Assembly: GCA_040954595.2 (NCBI GenBank)
Contig: CM082598.2
Coordinates: 5,890,001 to 5,954,000 of the forward strand
Direction of reading: 5' to 3'
DNA: 64,000 nt
Source: Balanoglossus misakiensis
Lineage: Eukaryota; Hemichordata
Of this stretch, positions 45,358 to 57,204 are shown one piece after another. Each line of letters opens with the position of its first letter. Within the stretch, counting starts at the first letter, position 1. A program made the translations under genes and the position numbers. Under the pieces are notes generated by a model. That model did not search any database. It was given only the letters and a program-made list of their open reading frames with translations, and had not been told where the DNA came from.

Positions 45358-46160
45358 AAGGGACCGTTCACGGCCGGGGGGGGGGGGGGTGGGCAAGTTT
45401 GTGACATCGGTTTTCAAAATCAGGCCGAGCCCCCCTTCACCCAGGAGCAAAAAATGATGACCCCCCCCTTTGACAGACCCAAAAATATGATGACCCCCCC
45501 ACGCCGAAAATATTCGCCGTCCTGATCCTATGTTCACTGTATGCAATAAAGGGAATGAGGCTCCTCACACTTCAATTATAATTTCTTAAAGTAATTGAAG
45601 TATATAATAGTATATCGTTGCAATAAAGAAATATATGAACAATTGAAAATGACAAGTCAATACAATAGTTGCTAGACTTGGTAAAACAAGAAAAGTGGCG
45701 GGGGTGGGCGTGGGAGGGGGTGTCCCCCTCCCACCTAAGAAAATGTTGTGAAATACGGTGCTCAAGGTTGCATTTTAATGAACTCAAAAGCAAATTAACT
45801 CAACGTTAGGGAGGACAAATGTTAATTTTGCCACTCCACTCAAAGTAAGCATCGGGGTCGGGTGGGAAGAAGTCTGCCCTGGTACACTAGGCAAACCAGC
45901 GAATAAATGAATTGTGGCGAAGACTGGAGGGGGTGGGTGTGGGAGTGTCCCCCTCCCATATTAGAAAATTTTGTGAAATAAAGGGCGCGAAACTGCAATT
46001 TTGTGGACTCAAAAGCAAAAGTTCGGTGGCAAAAGAATGTGACCCCCCCCTTAAACGTTTAAAAAAACCCAGATGACCCCCTCTTTTGGACTTCAACATT
46101 TAAGTGACCCCCCCCTTTGATTTTGCCGCCCCCCCCGGCCATAAAAACTGAACGGTCCCT
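45358..46160. mobile_element. G/C-run element with AGGGACCGTTCA ends
   Basis: The left end AGGGACCGTTCA then GGCCGGGGGG is mirrored at the right (CCCCCCGGCC...TGAACGGTCCCT, ending 46160). Inside are many runs of seven or more C or G (about 45376-45390, 45460, 45497, 46041, 46108, 46128), mostly as GACCCCCCC, and GGGGGTGTCCCCCTCCCA twice (about 45716 and 45939). It interrupts a family A MITE: the left flank ends CTTAAG, and the right flank resumes with TAAGTTTGTACGTGCA. The exact duplication is unclear. Confidence 0.75.
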
Positions 46161-46552
46161 AAGTTTGTACGTGCAAAACGTAAAATTTTAAATGTTTGCA
46201 CTTGTCTTTTTCCACAGGATTACATACATTAATAATTACTACAAAACTCACTTCTACTATAATTTTCACCCATTATATTTATAAACATAGGTCAGTTTAA
46301 TAAAAAATATATTCAGTGGTCAATTTAAATTGTCACCACGCTCTATTTTGAGATAAACTTTGGTAAATGTTTTGCCCATAGAAAAAAACATTGGTGATAA
46401 ATGCTGACTCATTCACAGCCTTGTATTTCAAAAACAAGCGCGGTGAAACCTATATGTTATCACAGATTGTTTTATGCTTATAAAGAAGAAACCAAAAATG
46501 TACAATTAAAAGAAAAACAATACTTTAAATTTTACTGATCGTACATCCTTAA
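46161..46552. mobile_element. Family A MITE, right part after the G/C element
   Basis: It resumes at AAGTTTGTACGTGCAAAACG and ends TCGTACATCCTTAA at 46552, with GTCACCACGCTCTATTTTGA inside. Confidence 0.72.
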
Positions 46553-48640
46553 CACGATTTCTCAAAGAATGTTTGGTAACAGGCTTTCAGTATCTTTGCC
46601 ATTGTCAACGTTTTGCCATCTCTAAAGATCATGAAAAAACTAATTTAGAATGGAATACCCTCGGAAACCTCTTAAAATTGTGTGTGTTTATCTGTGTGAT
46701 ACCATGAGGCGATCGATGATATGGTCAGGGCATTTTGGCCAAAGGGGACCGTACCTGTCCTTTCTGATAAGAGCTACATCACAAACAATGAGAAAATTGT
46801 ATCTCGTTATCTACATTAGACTGCATGGGCGAATCAAATTTCCAATCCCAACATGAAAATTTAGAATCTATATTCAAGTAAGACCTAAATTGGATATTGG
46901 CAATTAAATACGACTAAAAGTTTATAGCTTTATAGTTCATCCCCGAGATTTCTCCAATATAATCCAATAAACCGAACTGTTTGGGTGCTGTCATACAGTA
47001 TTATAGTCATTTACATCCAAAACAGTTCTAAAACTCAAATTCAATATTGTTTACACTGTTTGTTGCTCATGAACTTTGACCTCAAGTTGAAACATGAAGT
47101 AAATCAGTGGAGACAATCTGACCGAAAATTAACCTCATTGCCTTATCCAGTTCATCCGTATGAAGCCTGCTTGTCCAGGCAAGAAAGCCATATATACCTG
47201 AGCATAGCCATATTTTGAAGCAACAAGCTTTAGAGTCAAACAGGGTAATTGAAGAGATCTTTATGTAGATAGATATAGTCCATTTTGACCTAGTTGTATC
47301 AAACAAAGAAATTTGCTTGACAGACTTGAATACCGCCTGTGCTGTTTTGGCCAAGTTTTGCGTACGACTAAACGGTGCAAAGTTGTTTCTGTTCAGCTCA
47401 CGTCTTCGGTGCCCCAGCTCACATAGATAAGGTGCCTTCGTGCCTGGGGAGTGATGACTGCTGACAGGCTAAAGCTTGGGCTCCGGGAATGTGGGCTAAT
47501 TGCTCTGACTGACTCGATAACTCTACAATTAATGTGGATTAATTAAATCTTGACAGAACGAATGAAGTCAAGTTTGGCCCACAAAACTTCAGTTATATGT
47601 TTCACTATTTATGAAAAAAAACCTTGACATTGCATTAGTAAAGTTTAAAGAAGCCATTTCTATCACATGAATGTTTCCAAAAACAAACATGAAAACATGG
47701 AATGAGAATTGTGTAAAATTAATAATTCCATTGACATCGGCCGGCACGGGTGAAGATGCTCCCATCCCTGTCAAAGGAAATAAACCATTGCTAATGTTTT
47801 ACACAGCAGACTAAATGGCAGGTTTGAAGGACACAATTATAAAACAGAACAGAAACAAAAATATTGAATAGAAAATGCGATCATACAAATTGATCGGCAC
47901 AATTATTGGTATATGCACAAGGTTCTTTGCGTGCAGTCCAATGCAGCACGGAACCTCAAAATTTGTAATTTGTTTGCAACAATGAAACCATAATATTTAA
48001 TGCAAACAATTTATGGAATCATATCACATAAGTCATTTATATTTTCATTTTCTATGGTATTGATTTGAAACCCAGTCAGTATCTCATTTTCTGTTCCACA
48101 CAGAAACAAACTGTCAGCCTCATTTTACCATAAAGCTCCAGTCTATGTACATGTATTAGTCCCACCATGAACGACGTCCATAATCGCGCGTATCTCTTCT
48201 TGTACGTGGAAGCGATTAGTTCCACTTTGGGCGTAACACCCTGACTGTTTTGTTGATGTCGTCGCTCGATACTGCACTGAAAAAAAAACAAATCAACATG
48301 AATCGTTAAAGTTTAAGCTTGGACCTACTATCCCTATGTATAGCTGAGTGCCAATTACTGTTAGCAACAATGTTATTTAGCGATGATTTTTGAGTTAAGC
48401 AAGATGTCACTCAAAGGAGTGGGTGTGGCCATGGTGTTGTGATGTTATACGCACATTAATCAAAGATATCGCTTTGGTCTAAAAACACAATTTATTCCGA
48501 CACGTTCTTGTTCACTTAAAAGTCACTGCGTTTGGATGATACCAACAGGCCACGGTACGATCAGAGTTTTTTTTGGCCAGAGTGGAAGATACCTCTGTTC
48601 TCTCTGATAGCTTAGCCCCAAAGTTGCTATAGATTTCCTC
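46553..48640. repeat. Array unit 5
   Basis: Landmarks in order, without internal insertions. The stretch 46925-47240 is nearly identical to 30795-31105 (unit 2) and 49715-50030 (unit 6), with a 77-codon plus-strand frame differing by one residue. TTCTATCAC at about 47656 is an empty site. Confidence 0.75.
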
Positions 48641-49354
48641 TTAAGGTGGCATTGCACGAAATCGTCAAGACTTTTTCAGAGGCATATTTCTCATAAAGAC
48701 AACGTTAAAACCCCTATAAACCATACATATTATGGAAGCTTAGTTTTTGAACTTTTGTTTGAATTGCACATTTTATTGAACCCCGGGTTCAAAAACATTT
48801 TTTGATATTATGTCATTCAATTGAAATTAGGTAAAACAGTTGACCATGCATCATGCATCTTAATATGTCATTCGAAACCAGAGTAAAAAAAACGAAAATT
48901 TAGTTTTGCGTTATCTGCTTCCATTGAGGAGTAACAGCGTTTGAAAGTTAGAATTTTAGACAATTTGATCAAATTTACGGTGAGTTGTATTGAATCATAG
49001 TTTATTCCCGCTAGGGACACTTTATCGACTAATTTTTTTTTTCGTATTGTTAGATGAGTCATACACAATCCCCTGTTAAATTTGAGCAGATTCGGCCAAC
49101 GCACAGCGAAGCTAAATTCTTCTGAAGTTGTCAAAAGCGGCGAAAATGCAAACAGAGAAAAACGGCAATTTGCATTATTGACACCTATTTCTTAAGCTGT
49201 GGACTCATTCAGAAAATTGCTATTTCTTGGTGATTATGCACCATTTCCGCCAAGACACATATGTCAGAATGTGGATCAGTATTACATCTACCGATTTATG
49301 TAAAAAAAGTAAAAATTGGCAGAAATCACAACTGTTCATGCAAAGCCACCTTAA
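48641..49354. mobile_element. Family B MITE, complete but shorter copy
   Basis: TTAAGGTGGCATTGCACG to CAAAGCCACCTTAA, 714 bases. Small deletions near 48785 (around CCCCGGGTTC) and 48885 account for the length. Confidence 0.8.
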
Positions 49355-50479
49355 CACGATTTCTCAAAGAATGTTTGGTAACAGGCTTATAGCCTTTTTG
49401 CCATCTCTAAAGATCACGAAAAAACTAATTTTGAATGGAGAACCCTCGGAAACCGCTTAAAATTGTGTGTGTTTATCTGTGTAATACCATGAGGCGATCG
49501 ATGATATGGTCAGGGCATTATGGCCAAAGGGGACCGTACCTGTCCTTTCTGATAAGTGCTACATCACAAACAGCTCGAGAAAATTGTTAATCGTTATCTA
49601 CATTAGACTGCATGGGCGAATCAAATTTCCAATCCCAACATGAAAATTTAGCATCTATATTCAAGTGTATTGTGACCTAAATTGGATATTGGCAATTAAA
49701 TACGACTAAGAGTTTATAGGTTTATAGTTCATCCCCGAGATTTCTCCAATATAATCCAATAAACCGAACTGTTTGGGTGCTGTCATACAGTATTATAGTC
49801 ATTTACATCCAAAACAGTTCTAAAACTCAAATTCAATATTGTTTACACTGTTTGTTGCTCATGAACTTTGACCTCAAGTTGAAACATGAAGTAAATCAGT
49901 GGAGACAATCTGACCGAAAATTAACCTCATTGCCTTATCCAGTCCATCCGTATGAAGCCTGTTTGTCCAGGCAAGAAAGCCATATATACCTGAGCATAGC
50001 CATATTTTGAAGCAACAAGCTTTAGAGTCAAACAGGGTAATTGAAGAGATATTTCTGTAGATAGATATAGTCCATTTTGACCTAGTTGTATCAAACAAAG
50101 AGGATTGCTGGAAAGAATTGAAAACCGCCTGTGCTGTTTTGGCCAAGTTTTGCGTACGAGTAAACGGTGCAAAGTTGTTTCTGTTCAGCTCGCGTCTTCG
50201 GTGCCCCAGCTCACATAGATGAGTTGCATTCGTGCCTGGGGAGTGATGACTGCTGACAGTCTAAAGCTTGGGATCCTGGGAAGGGTGCTAATTGCTCTGA
50301 TTGACTCGATAACTCTACAATTAATGTGGATTAATTAGATCTTGACAGAATGAAGAAGGCACAATTATGAAGTCAAATTAGGCCAACACAACTTTAGTTT
50401 TGTGTTTCACTATTTATGGAAAAAATTAACTTGACATTGCTTTAGTACATGTAAAGTTTAAAATAGCCATTTCTATCAC

Positions 50480-50635
50480 TATACTCTCTCACAGCCCATG
50501 GCTCGCTACAAGGCTCTTCACTGACGCGCCCAGAACCGTTTAGCAACGGAGAAGCCTCATATGGTGTTGTGTAATGAACCTTGCAATCACACCATAAGCC
50601 TGCATCGACTGCGAAGGGGGCTGTGAGAGAATCTA
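50480..50635. mobile_element. 156-bp MITE with 9-bp target duplication, copy 2
   Basis: Flanks are TTCTATCAC at 50471-50479 and 50636-50644. It is the same length, site and orientation as copy 1 at 38388, so both descend from one insertion. Confidence 0.85.
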
Positions 50636-51066
50636 TTCTATCACATGAATATCTCCAAGAAGAAACTTCCATCCCCGCGCCAAAGGAAATAAACCATTGC
50701 TAATGTTTTACACAGCAGACTAAATGGCAGGTTTGAAGGACACAATTATAAAACAAAATAGAAACAAAAAATATTGAATGGAAAATGCAATCATACAAAT
50801 TGATTGGCACAATTACCCGTATCTACACAGTGTTCATTGCTAGATGCACTGCTCACAATGGATATATTTTATTTGCGGGCTCACAAAGTTTCTTAGCGTG
50901 CAGTCAAATACACACAGCACTGAACCTCAAAAGTTGTCATTTTCTGCAACAATTAAACCATAACATTTAATGCAAACAATTATGGAATAATTACATGTAA
51001 TTCTATTGTACTGTTATTTTTTTGGTGTTGATTTGAAACCCAGTCAGGAGGGAAATAATGGACGAC

Positions 51067-51182
51067 GCCCTGACCATTAACGTTTGTTTATGGGCAAGGG
51101 CGAGGGGAAAGCCAAAAATTCATGGGCAAGACTTTGGCTTTCCTCCAGCCCGAGCCAATAAACAAACGTTAATGGTCAGGGC
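51067..51182. mobile_element. Hairpin MITE with 29-bp ends, copy 2
   Basis: The same ends as 33394-33526 with one mismatch in the right arm (GCCAATAAAC for GCCCATAAAC) and a loop shorter by about 17 bases. Confidence 0.8.
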
Positions 51183-51441
51183 GGAGTTGGTTATTTCCAT
51201 TATATTACCAACGAACTCAAGAAAACCGTCAACATTTACGAAAATGTCCCACGCAAAAGACTGAGTATTTGTGGTCAGTGACGTCATTCATCTCGACCAA
51301 TTAAAATGCGACGCACAAGCCATGGTAATATAATAATATATCATATTCTGTTCCACATAGAAACAAACTGTCAGCCTCATTTTACCATAAAGCTCCCGTC
51401 TATGTACATATGTATTAGTCCCACCATGAACGACGTCCATA

Positions 51442-52434
51442 ATAATAATAATATTTATTTCTTACATAGCGCATTACATAATGGAATAAAATCTCAATGC
51501 GCTTTACAACATGATAAAAAGTACACTAAAAATACAAGCTAAAAAATAATTCGACATAAAAACGTTAAAAGGGTATATTAAAGTTGTAAAATGTGTAAAA
51601 GAATTAGTGCATAAATGCTTTCATAAAAAGATGGGTTTTAAGTTGTGTGTTAAAAGAAGACAGGGAAGGTGCATTTCGAATTGAATCGTCAAGGGAATTC
51701 CATAGCCTGGGAGCAGTTACCGAAAAAGCTCTTTTACCATAATGCTCCTGGTTAAAACGAGGTTCGACAAGTTTTGTGGCATTCGCAGAACGCGTCAAGC
51801 TACTTGGCTTGCAAACAACAAGAAGATATGACAGATAGGTTGGCGCTTGGCCACAAAGACATTTGTATGTAAGAATAAGAACTTTGAAATCTATTCGATG
51901 GATGACAGGGAGCCAGTGTAACTCTTGAACGACCGGCTTGATGTGTTCGGTTTTGTTAGTGCGAGTCACTAAACGAGCAGCTGAGTTATGTATGCGTTGT
52001 AACCGGTTAATGAGATACTCACTGACAGGAAGATGAATGTACAAGCTATTACAGTAGTCAAGACGTGATGTTATGAAGACGTGAATTAATGTTTCAGTAG
52101 TTTTTTCTATCTAAAACGTTACGGATACGACCTATGCGATTTAAAACAAACGAGGCTGACTTACATACTTGCATAATTTGAGTATGAGCTATAACCACAC
52201 TGTCAAAATAAGAGCCAAGGTCTCTGACTACGGCTGAAGGGGTAATTAGGTTTGTACCGACACGTAGTCCGGGTAGCGGTCTAAAGGGTCTGAATTTCGA
52301 ATGACAATGAATTAATTCTGTCTTAGTGTCATTTAAAACAAGCTTGTTCACGGCCATCCATTTGCGAATCTCGTCCACGCAAGATTCAATGTGCAACTTT
52401 GAATGATCAGCTCGCTTGCAGGTTAAGTAAACTT
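51442..52434 (-). mobile_element. 5'-truncated LINE fragment (CR1/L2-like), inserted in the array
   Basis: On the minus strand, from right to left: HSKLHIESCVDEIRKWMAVN then KLVLNDTKTELIHC (end of the polymerase palm), VVRDLGSYFDS, then, after a frameshift near 52090, RLQRIHNSAARLVTRTNK, LHWLPVIHRIDFKVLILTYK, GKRAFSVTAPRLWNSLDDSI and KTHLF. These are the C-terminal blocks typical of CR1/L2-group LINEs. The 3' end is an AATAAATATTATTATTATTA tail at 51442-51460. The catalytic YADD region is absent. It splits the array sequence at CGTCCATAAT/CGCACGTATC. Confidence 0.88.
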
Positions 52435-52870
52435 GTATCGCACGTATCTCCTTCTTGTATCGCACGTATCTCTTCTTGTACGTGGAAGCGATTAGTTCTA
52501 CTTTGGGCATAACACCCTGACTGTTTTGTCGATGTCGTCGCTCGATACTGCACAGAAAAAAACTAATCAACATGAATCGTTAAAGTTTAAGCTTGGACCT
52601 ACTATCCCTATGTATAGCTGAGTGCCAATTACTGTTAGCAACAATGTTATTTTGCGATGATGTTTTATTTAAGCGAGATGTCACTCAAAGGAGTGGGTGT
52701 GGCCATGGTTTTGTGATGTTATACGCACATTAATCAAAGATATCGCTTTGGTCTAAAAATACAATTTGTTCAGATACGTTCTTGTCTCACTTAAAAGTCT
52801 CTGCCACTGGCCCAATTAAACCTGATACTGTTTGCTTAGAGTTGTGATCGTGCCTGGGGAGTGACGACTG
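52435..52870. repeat. Array unit 6, distal part
   Basis: It resumes the exon-like segment, with CGCACGTATCTC.TTCTTGTA locally duplicated (52440 and 52465), then GGAGTGGGTGTGGCCATGG, and ends near GTGCCTGGGGAGTGACGACT. Confidence 0.68.
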
Positions 52871-53300
52871 TTTGAGTTGCATATTTTATTAACCCTCGGA
52901 AATCGTGGCGTTTTTGGGCTAAAAAACAGTTTTTGATATTATGTCATTCAATTTGAATTAGGTAAAACAAGTTGACCATGTATCATGCATCGTAATATGT
53001 CATTCGAAACTAGAGTACACGTGCAAAAAAGCGAAAATTTTGATTTACATTTTCTGTTTCCATTGAGGAGTAACAGCGTTTGAAAGTTAGATTTTTAGAA
53101 TATATGATCAATTCATGATGAGTTGTATTGAATGAAAGTTATTTATTCCCGCTAGGGACACTTAATCGACTAAAAACATTTTTTGTATTGTTGGATGGGT
53201 CATATACAATCCCCTGTTAAAATTTGAGCAAATTCGGCCAACGCAGAGCGAAGCTAAATTCTTATGAAGTTGTCAAAAGCAGCGAAAATGCAAAGAGACC
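52871..53300. mobile_element. Family B MITE, fragment at the array edge
   Basis: It matches the family interior from TTGCATATTTTATTAACCC to GCAGCGAAAATGCAAA; both termini are missing. It is the most diverged copy. Confidence 0.65.
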
Positions 53301-53530
53301 AGCCGTTTTATTTAGTGTATGTACAGTACATGTCATTGGCAGCTTATGGGTCAGTCAGTGTTTGCCCAGTGATCTATGTCTGTCTGTCTGTCTGTATGTA
53401 TACGGCCATGTACTCCGGTGTAGACTTATTCTTGTGTAATCCCTCAATGGGACCAGTGTCCTTGACGCGATTTTTTTCTTTGTAGCGCAGCTCGTATTTA
53501 CTGATAGTTACTTATTGCCTTTTTTTACAG
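53301..53530. other. Spacer with CTGT microsatellite, ending in a splice acceptor
   Basis: A short (CTGT)n run near 53378-53398. A strong pyrimidine tract and AG (TTTTTTTACAG, ending 53530) define the start of the next exon, so an earlier non-coding exon of the ankyrin gene may lie upstream. Confidence 0.55.
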
Positions 53531-53697
53531 ATACAGTCTTCAAAATCATTTGATAGCTAGACATCGCAATCCCTACAAAACTAACTTGCCAGTTGAACTC
53601 AAGACTGCAACATCGTGCTATGGTGTAATTTGTGAATGTATTCAGAAGCAATGTTAATGACATAACAATGGCTTCCCAGGAATATAAAGACCCACAG
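53531..53697 (+). CDS. Ankyrin-repeat gene, first coding exon (5' UTR plus 10 codons)
   Basis: The exon is bounded by the AG at 53529-53530 and GTAAGT at 53698. ATG at 53668 has an ideal start context (A at -3, G at +4) and encodes MASQEYKDPQ, ending in phase 0. A very short upstream frame (ATG TTA ATG ACA TAA at 53651) sits just ahead and could dampen translation. The next readable phase 0 exon is at 59502, giving a 5.8 kb first intron. The link between them rests on phase, spacing and the natural reading of the joined N-terminus; no transcript is available. Confidence 0.65.
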
Positions 53698-54493
53698 GTA
53701 AGTGACCTTTGAAATGAATTTACGCTGTCCGTCTCATCATGGACGCCCATATTCTATCAACAAGTGTTCCAGAATAATTATCTAGATTTGTCTGCTGAGA
53801 TTATTCATGTTTCAGGTAGACTGAAACATTTGATGGACACAATTAACAAATTACCGGACAGAATGTGTCGCAGCAAAATTTAAGTTGTGAAAACTTGACA
53901 GATTTTCGATGAAATTCAATACTGCAGACGGCAACTTGTAGACACAGCAATATATGTGTGCTCACATTTGCATGTGGCCTCCAATTGCAAGTCAGCTCAA
54001 ACCAGCCCTGTGCTTATTAATTATATGCGCGTATTTTACCCCTTAAATGTTTGTCCAAACGCGACTCATGTTCTACATGACATTAAATGACTGTCCAAAC
54101 GAAACATCTGTGGAAAGGTGAACCAGTCAGTCAGTCAATAAATCCGTGAGTTCTGAGTGAGGTGTCTGTGTGGATCGAGAGACTGTGAGTGGGGCACACA
54201 ACTTGTAACAATGACATCATGGAAACTGTTTGTTGTTTGTGCTGGACGTACAAAGTTTTGACTAGTAATAAACTGCTTGTCATATTTTATTATCGCAATC
54301 CAAAGTTTTCAATATATGTCTGTATTACTGTATAGTCAATCATTCTCGAGTCTAATTGGCATCTCTACAATGGCTCACTCCACATAGATAGATACCAATT
54401 ACCATATCAACAGACAATGGCCTTTCTGACCTGTGCGAGTTCATTCAAGGTGACACAAATGTTGATTGTAAGCGAACGGTTTTTCAGCCGCAC

Positions 54494-55587
54494 TCAGTTT
54501 AATGTCATGCTAACCTATGGTCACTTTGTTTTTGTAGTAATGATAGAAAATTTATTCATGTCATTCTTGTTAGTGAAACAAATTGTTTATCGACCACATT
54601 CTTGAACACCAAGTGTGTCTGAAATAAAGTTAGTGTGTTATTTCTCACATACCTACCACAGAAATTGCTAGAGAAAAACTACATAGGGAAAGTGTATACA
54701 GAATGACAAAAGGAAAATATACGAATGTCAAAAGATTGTGAATTTCTACTCTCCCCTGGTGGTGATACACTCAGGCAAAATAGCGATCCATGCATGTTCC
54801 CAAAACTATCACAGAGAAGGGGACGCTTTCCAGTTATCATCACTGTCTTTGAAAATGATAAAAAATGGTACATCTTACAACAATGTTCAAATGAGATTTG
54901 AAATACAGATGGGTGACTAAACCAGAGTTCTTTGTATTAGAAACAACGGTCTTGCTTTGTATTTGTATTATGGCATTATCTGTCCCAGTTTTTGTAAATT
55001 AGGAGCTAAGGGGGCTTTTGTCTGATTTTCTTCTATATTCAGTGTTTCATTCAGGATGGTATCAGCAGGGGGTACATGTCCCCTTTTGCCATAATATTTG
55101 AGGGGGATTCCACTCTGGCAAAGGGGACTGTAATATCTTCAACATGTGAGTGACATCATTTAAAAGGGCACTGGTCCCCCTTTGACAATTAAATTGCTAG
55201 GGGGTACCAACATGTCAATAGAGGGTGAATCCCCCATGACCCCCCCCCCCCCTGTCTAGATGAAAAACTGATATTTCACAAATTGTCTTTTTTGTGGTTG
55301 AAAATTCCTGGAAATGATTCGCGTCTGGAAATTTCATGGAGAAGCAATGTCTATTTTCCCTAAGAGTGCCACCACTGGTTTTGTATTTCTGTTTTCCTGT
55401 TGCCCTTAGGAGATCTTGCTGTTTTGTCTTGGAGAAGAGTCATTGTGTTGTCTTTGTTTTCTCACACTATGATGTCATCATTTTGTATTCAAATTGACGT
55501 ACATGATCATGCTTTGTCTTCAGAATTTTTCATTAATGAAGATTTCAGTGTTTTCCTTTTATATTACTGCTGTTTATGATTGCATTT
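54494..55587. repeat. 1-kb direct duplication, copy A
   Basis: Near-identical to 58429-59456 from TCAGTTTAATGTCATGCTAA to TGTTTATGATTGCATTT, offset 3935 bases. Copy A contains about 66 bases (around TTCAAATTGACGTACATGAT) that copy B lacks. Both include a C run and paired GGGGG/CCCCC strings that could fold. Confidence 0.9.
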
Positions 55588-55775
55588 GTTGGGACCCGGA
55601 AATGGGCGAGTTTCCACCCTTGTCTCTCTTTGTGGCTTAGTGATATGTCCGGGGCCGTGGATCGAAAAAAATGCCAACACTGACCCTAACCTGTCGAATA
55701 TACCCTAACCCTTACATGTCAACAAACCATATTTATTAATAAAAAAACATGTATTTGTTTATTATGCCAAAAATC

Positions 55776-55841
55776 ATCATCATCAGCAACAACAACAACA
55801 ACAACAAACAAACAAACAAACAAACAAACAAACAAACAAAA
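55776..55841. repeat. (CAA)n-(CAAA)n microsatellite
   Basis: CATCAT, then about six CAA units, then about nine CAAA units. Confidence 0.92.
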
Positions 55842-55989
55842 TCGCGGAGGGAGAGGTCAACTTGTCTTCAAAGGGCGGAAAATGTTCTGTTTATTTTGCG
55901 CGCTGCCGTTACACAAAGTCCTAAAAATATAGTGAGTACCCAGTTATTTAGCTTCAATAGTAATCCTTCAGCCACCAAGTCGTCATTTT

Positions 55990-56028
55990 TAGCTCACGTG
56001 AAAATCACGTGAGCTTATAGTTTAGCGA

Positions 56029-56061
<33 letters not shown>

Positions 56062-56205
56062 CTGCCTGTATACCCGATATCTCAAGAACCGCTGAACTGA
56101 TTTCAACCAAATTTAGTACACAGGTTCAGATATCATATGGCAAGAACTGAAAAGGTTTTTGGTGGGTGTGGCTTTGATATTAATGAAGTTATTAAAGTTT
56201 TAATT
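55990..56205. repeat. CACGTGAGC dyad with GT repeat, dispersed family
   Basis: The dyad AGCTCACGTGAAAATCACGTGAGCT is contained at 55990-56014. It is followed by a (GT)n run (about 56031-56060), GATATCTCAAGAACCGCTGA, and GGTGGGTGTGGC. A related stretch with TCTGTCTGTCCGTCTGT and GGTGGGTGTGGC lies at about 63530-63665, so this looks like a dispersed repeat with a variable simple-sequence segment. Confidence 0.65.
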
Positions 56206-57204
56206 TTTCTATTACATGGTTGTCTATGAGAGCTTTCGTTAATGCTGCATATATGACCAGTGGAAACGATAGTTTGAGGAGATCGACTGTTTGAGGGCGC
56301 TGTGAAATGAGACATTCCTGGCGATATTGCCGTGGTTCTGTCCATGCTCAGACGCTGTACCCGTCGTTACGAATAACTTCCCTACGTGAATCCACAAGGA
56401 AGCTAACGTTGTTTAGTTGCTTCATAGAGCGTAAATTGTTAATCTACAGGACCGTCAGACGAATACTCTTTTCAAATGAAGTTTGAAACTACTTACGAGT
56501 AAGTTAGTGGAGACAATATGGCGGATAATTGGCGTGCTGCCGAATCCGCGTTATGACTATGACGTGACCCATTCATCAAGACAAACCGTAAATGATTCAC
56601 GCATATTGTGGTCCTCACGCAGTCAATCTCAAAATGTCACCAGGCTTTCTATTTTTCTATTGTTCAGAGAAAAATAACATGGCGGTTGATCAAACTCAAC
56701 AGTAAAATCCGTTTTGTGTGTTTATAGACAGTCTGTTATCGCCAATAATATATAGCGATTGCTAGATGGCCTACCCAATATGTGATCGAGCGAGAATGAT
56801 AACATTGAATGTCTGTTCAGATCTCATTCCGTACGTCATACGTCAACATTTCGATTTCGATTTAATCCATTCATAAAGAATTTAGAGAAAGTCGTCTTGA
56901 ATTGTGACCCCGACTATCAATTTTACGATGATTTTTTGGCGACGGAATACACAAGACGCCATTGCATAACTACGTCAGCTGGACTTCCAAGGTTACCATT
57001 TTGTGTGTATGGAATCTTATCACAGAGACTACGTACTTTGACAATATGCCATGCTATATCAATGACGCCCCAGAACATTTGTCGAAAAATGAATTTGTTT
57101 TCTCATGGTGGTGCAATATATTTTAATGTCTATTTTGCGGTTGATTTTGATTTTTGGCTAACATGTATATCAAGGTCAGCTTATAGCATAAGTTGGTGTC
57201 CGTC

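Larger units (their letters stand above)
49355..51441. repeat. Array unit 6, proximal part
   Basis: Landmarks in order. It contains the second 156-base MITE (50480) and the second hairpin MITE (51067), then runs into the LINE fragment within the exon-like segment. Confidence 0.72.
26491..53300. repeat. Array of about six ~4.2-kb composite repeat units
   Basis: A long module recurs in the same orientation. The landmark GATGATATGGTCAGGGCAT lies near 27258, 30576, 37434, 41660, 46715 and 49498. The landmark CAGCTCGCGTCTTCGGTGCC (one base varies) follows near 31265, 38096, 42325, 47395 and 50190. The landmark AGTCCCACCATGAAC follows near 29529, 39050, 40360, 43770, 48160 and 51417. Spacing in the least disturbed pair is about 4.2 kb (37434 to 41660). 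Units differ by insertions listed separately. Open frames in the module repeat between copies but match no family I know. The module may be a large non-autonomous element amplified in tandem. Confidence 0.85.
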
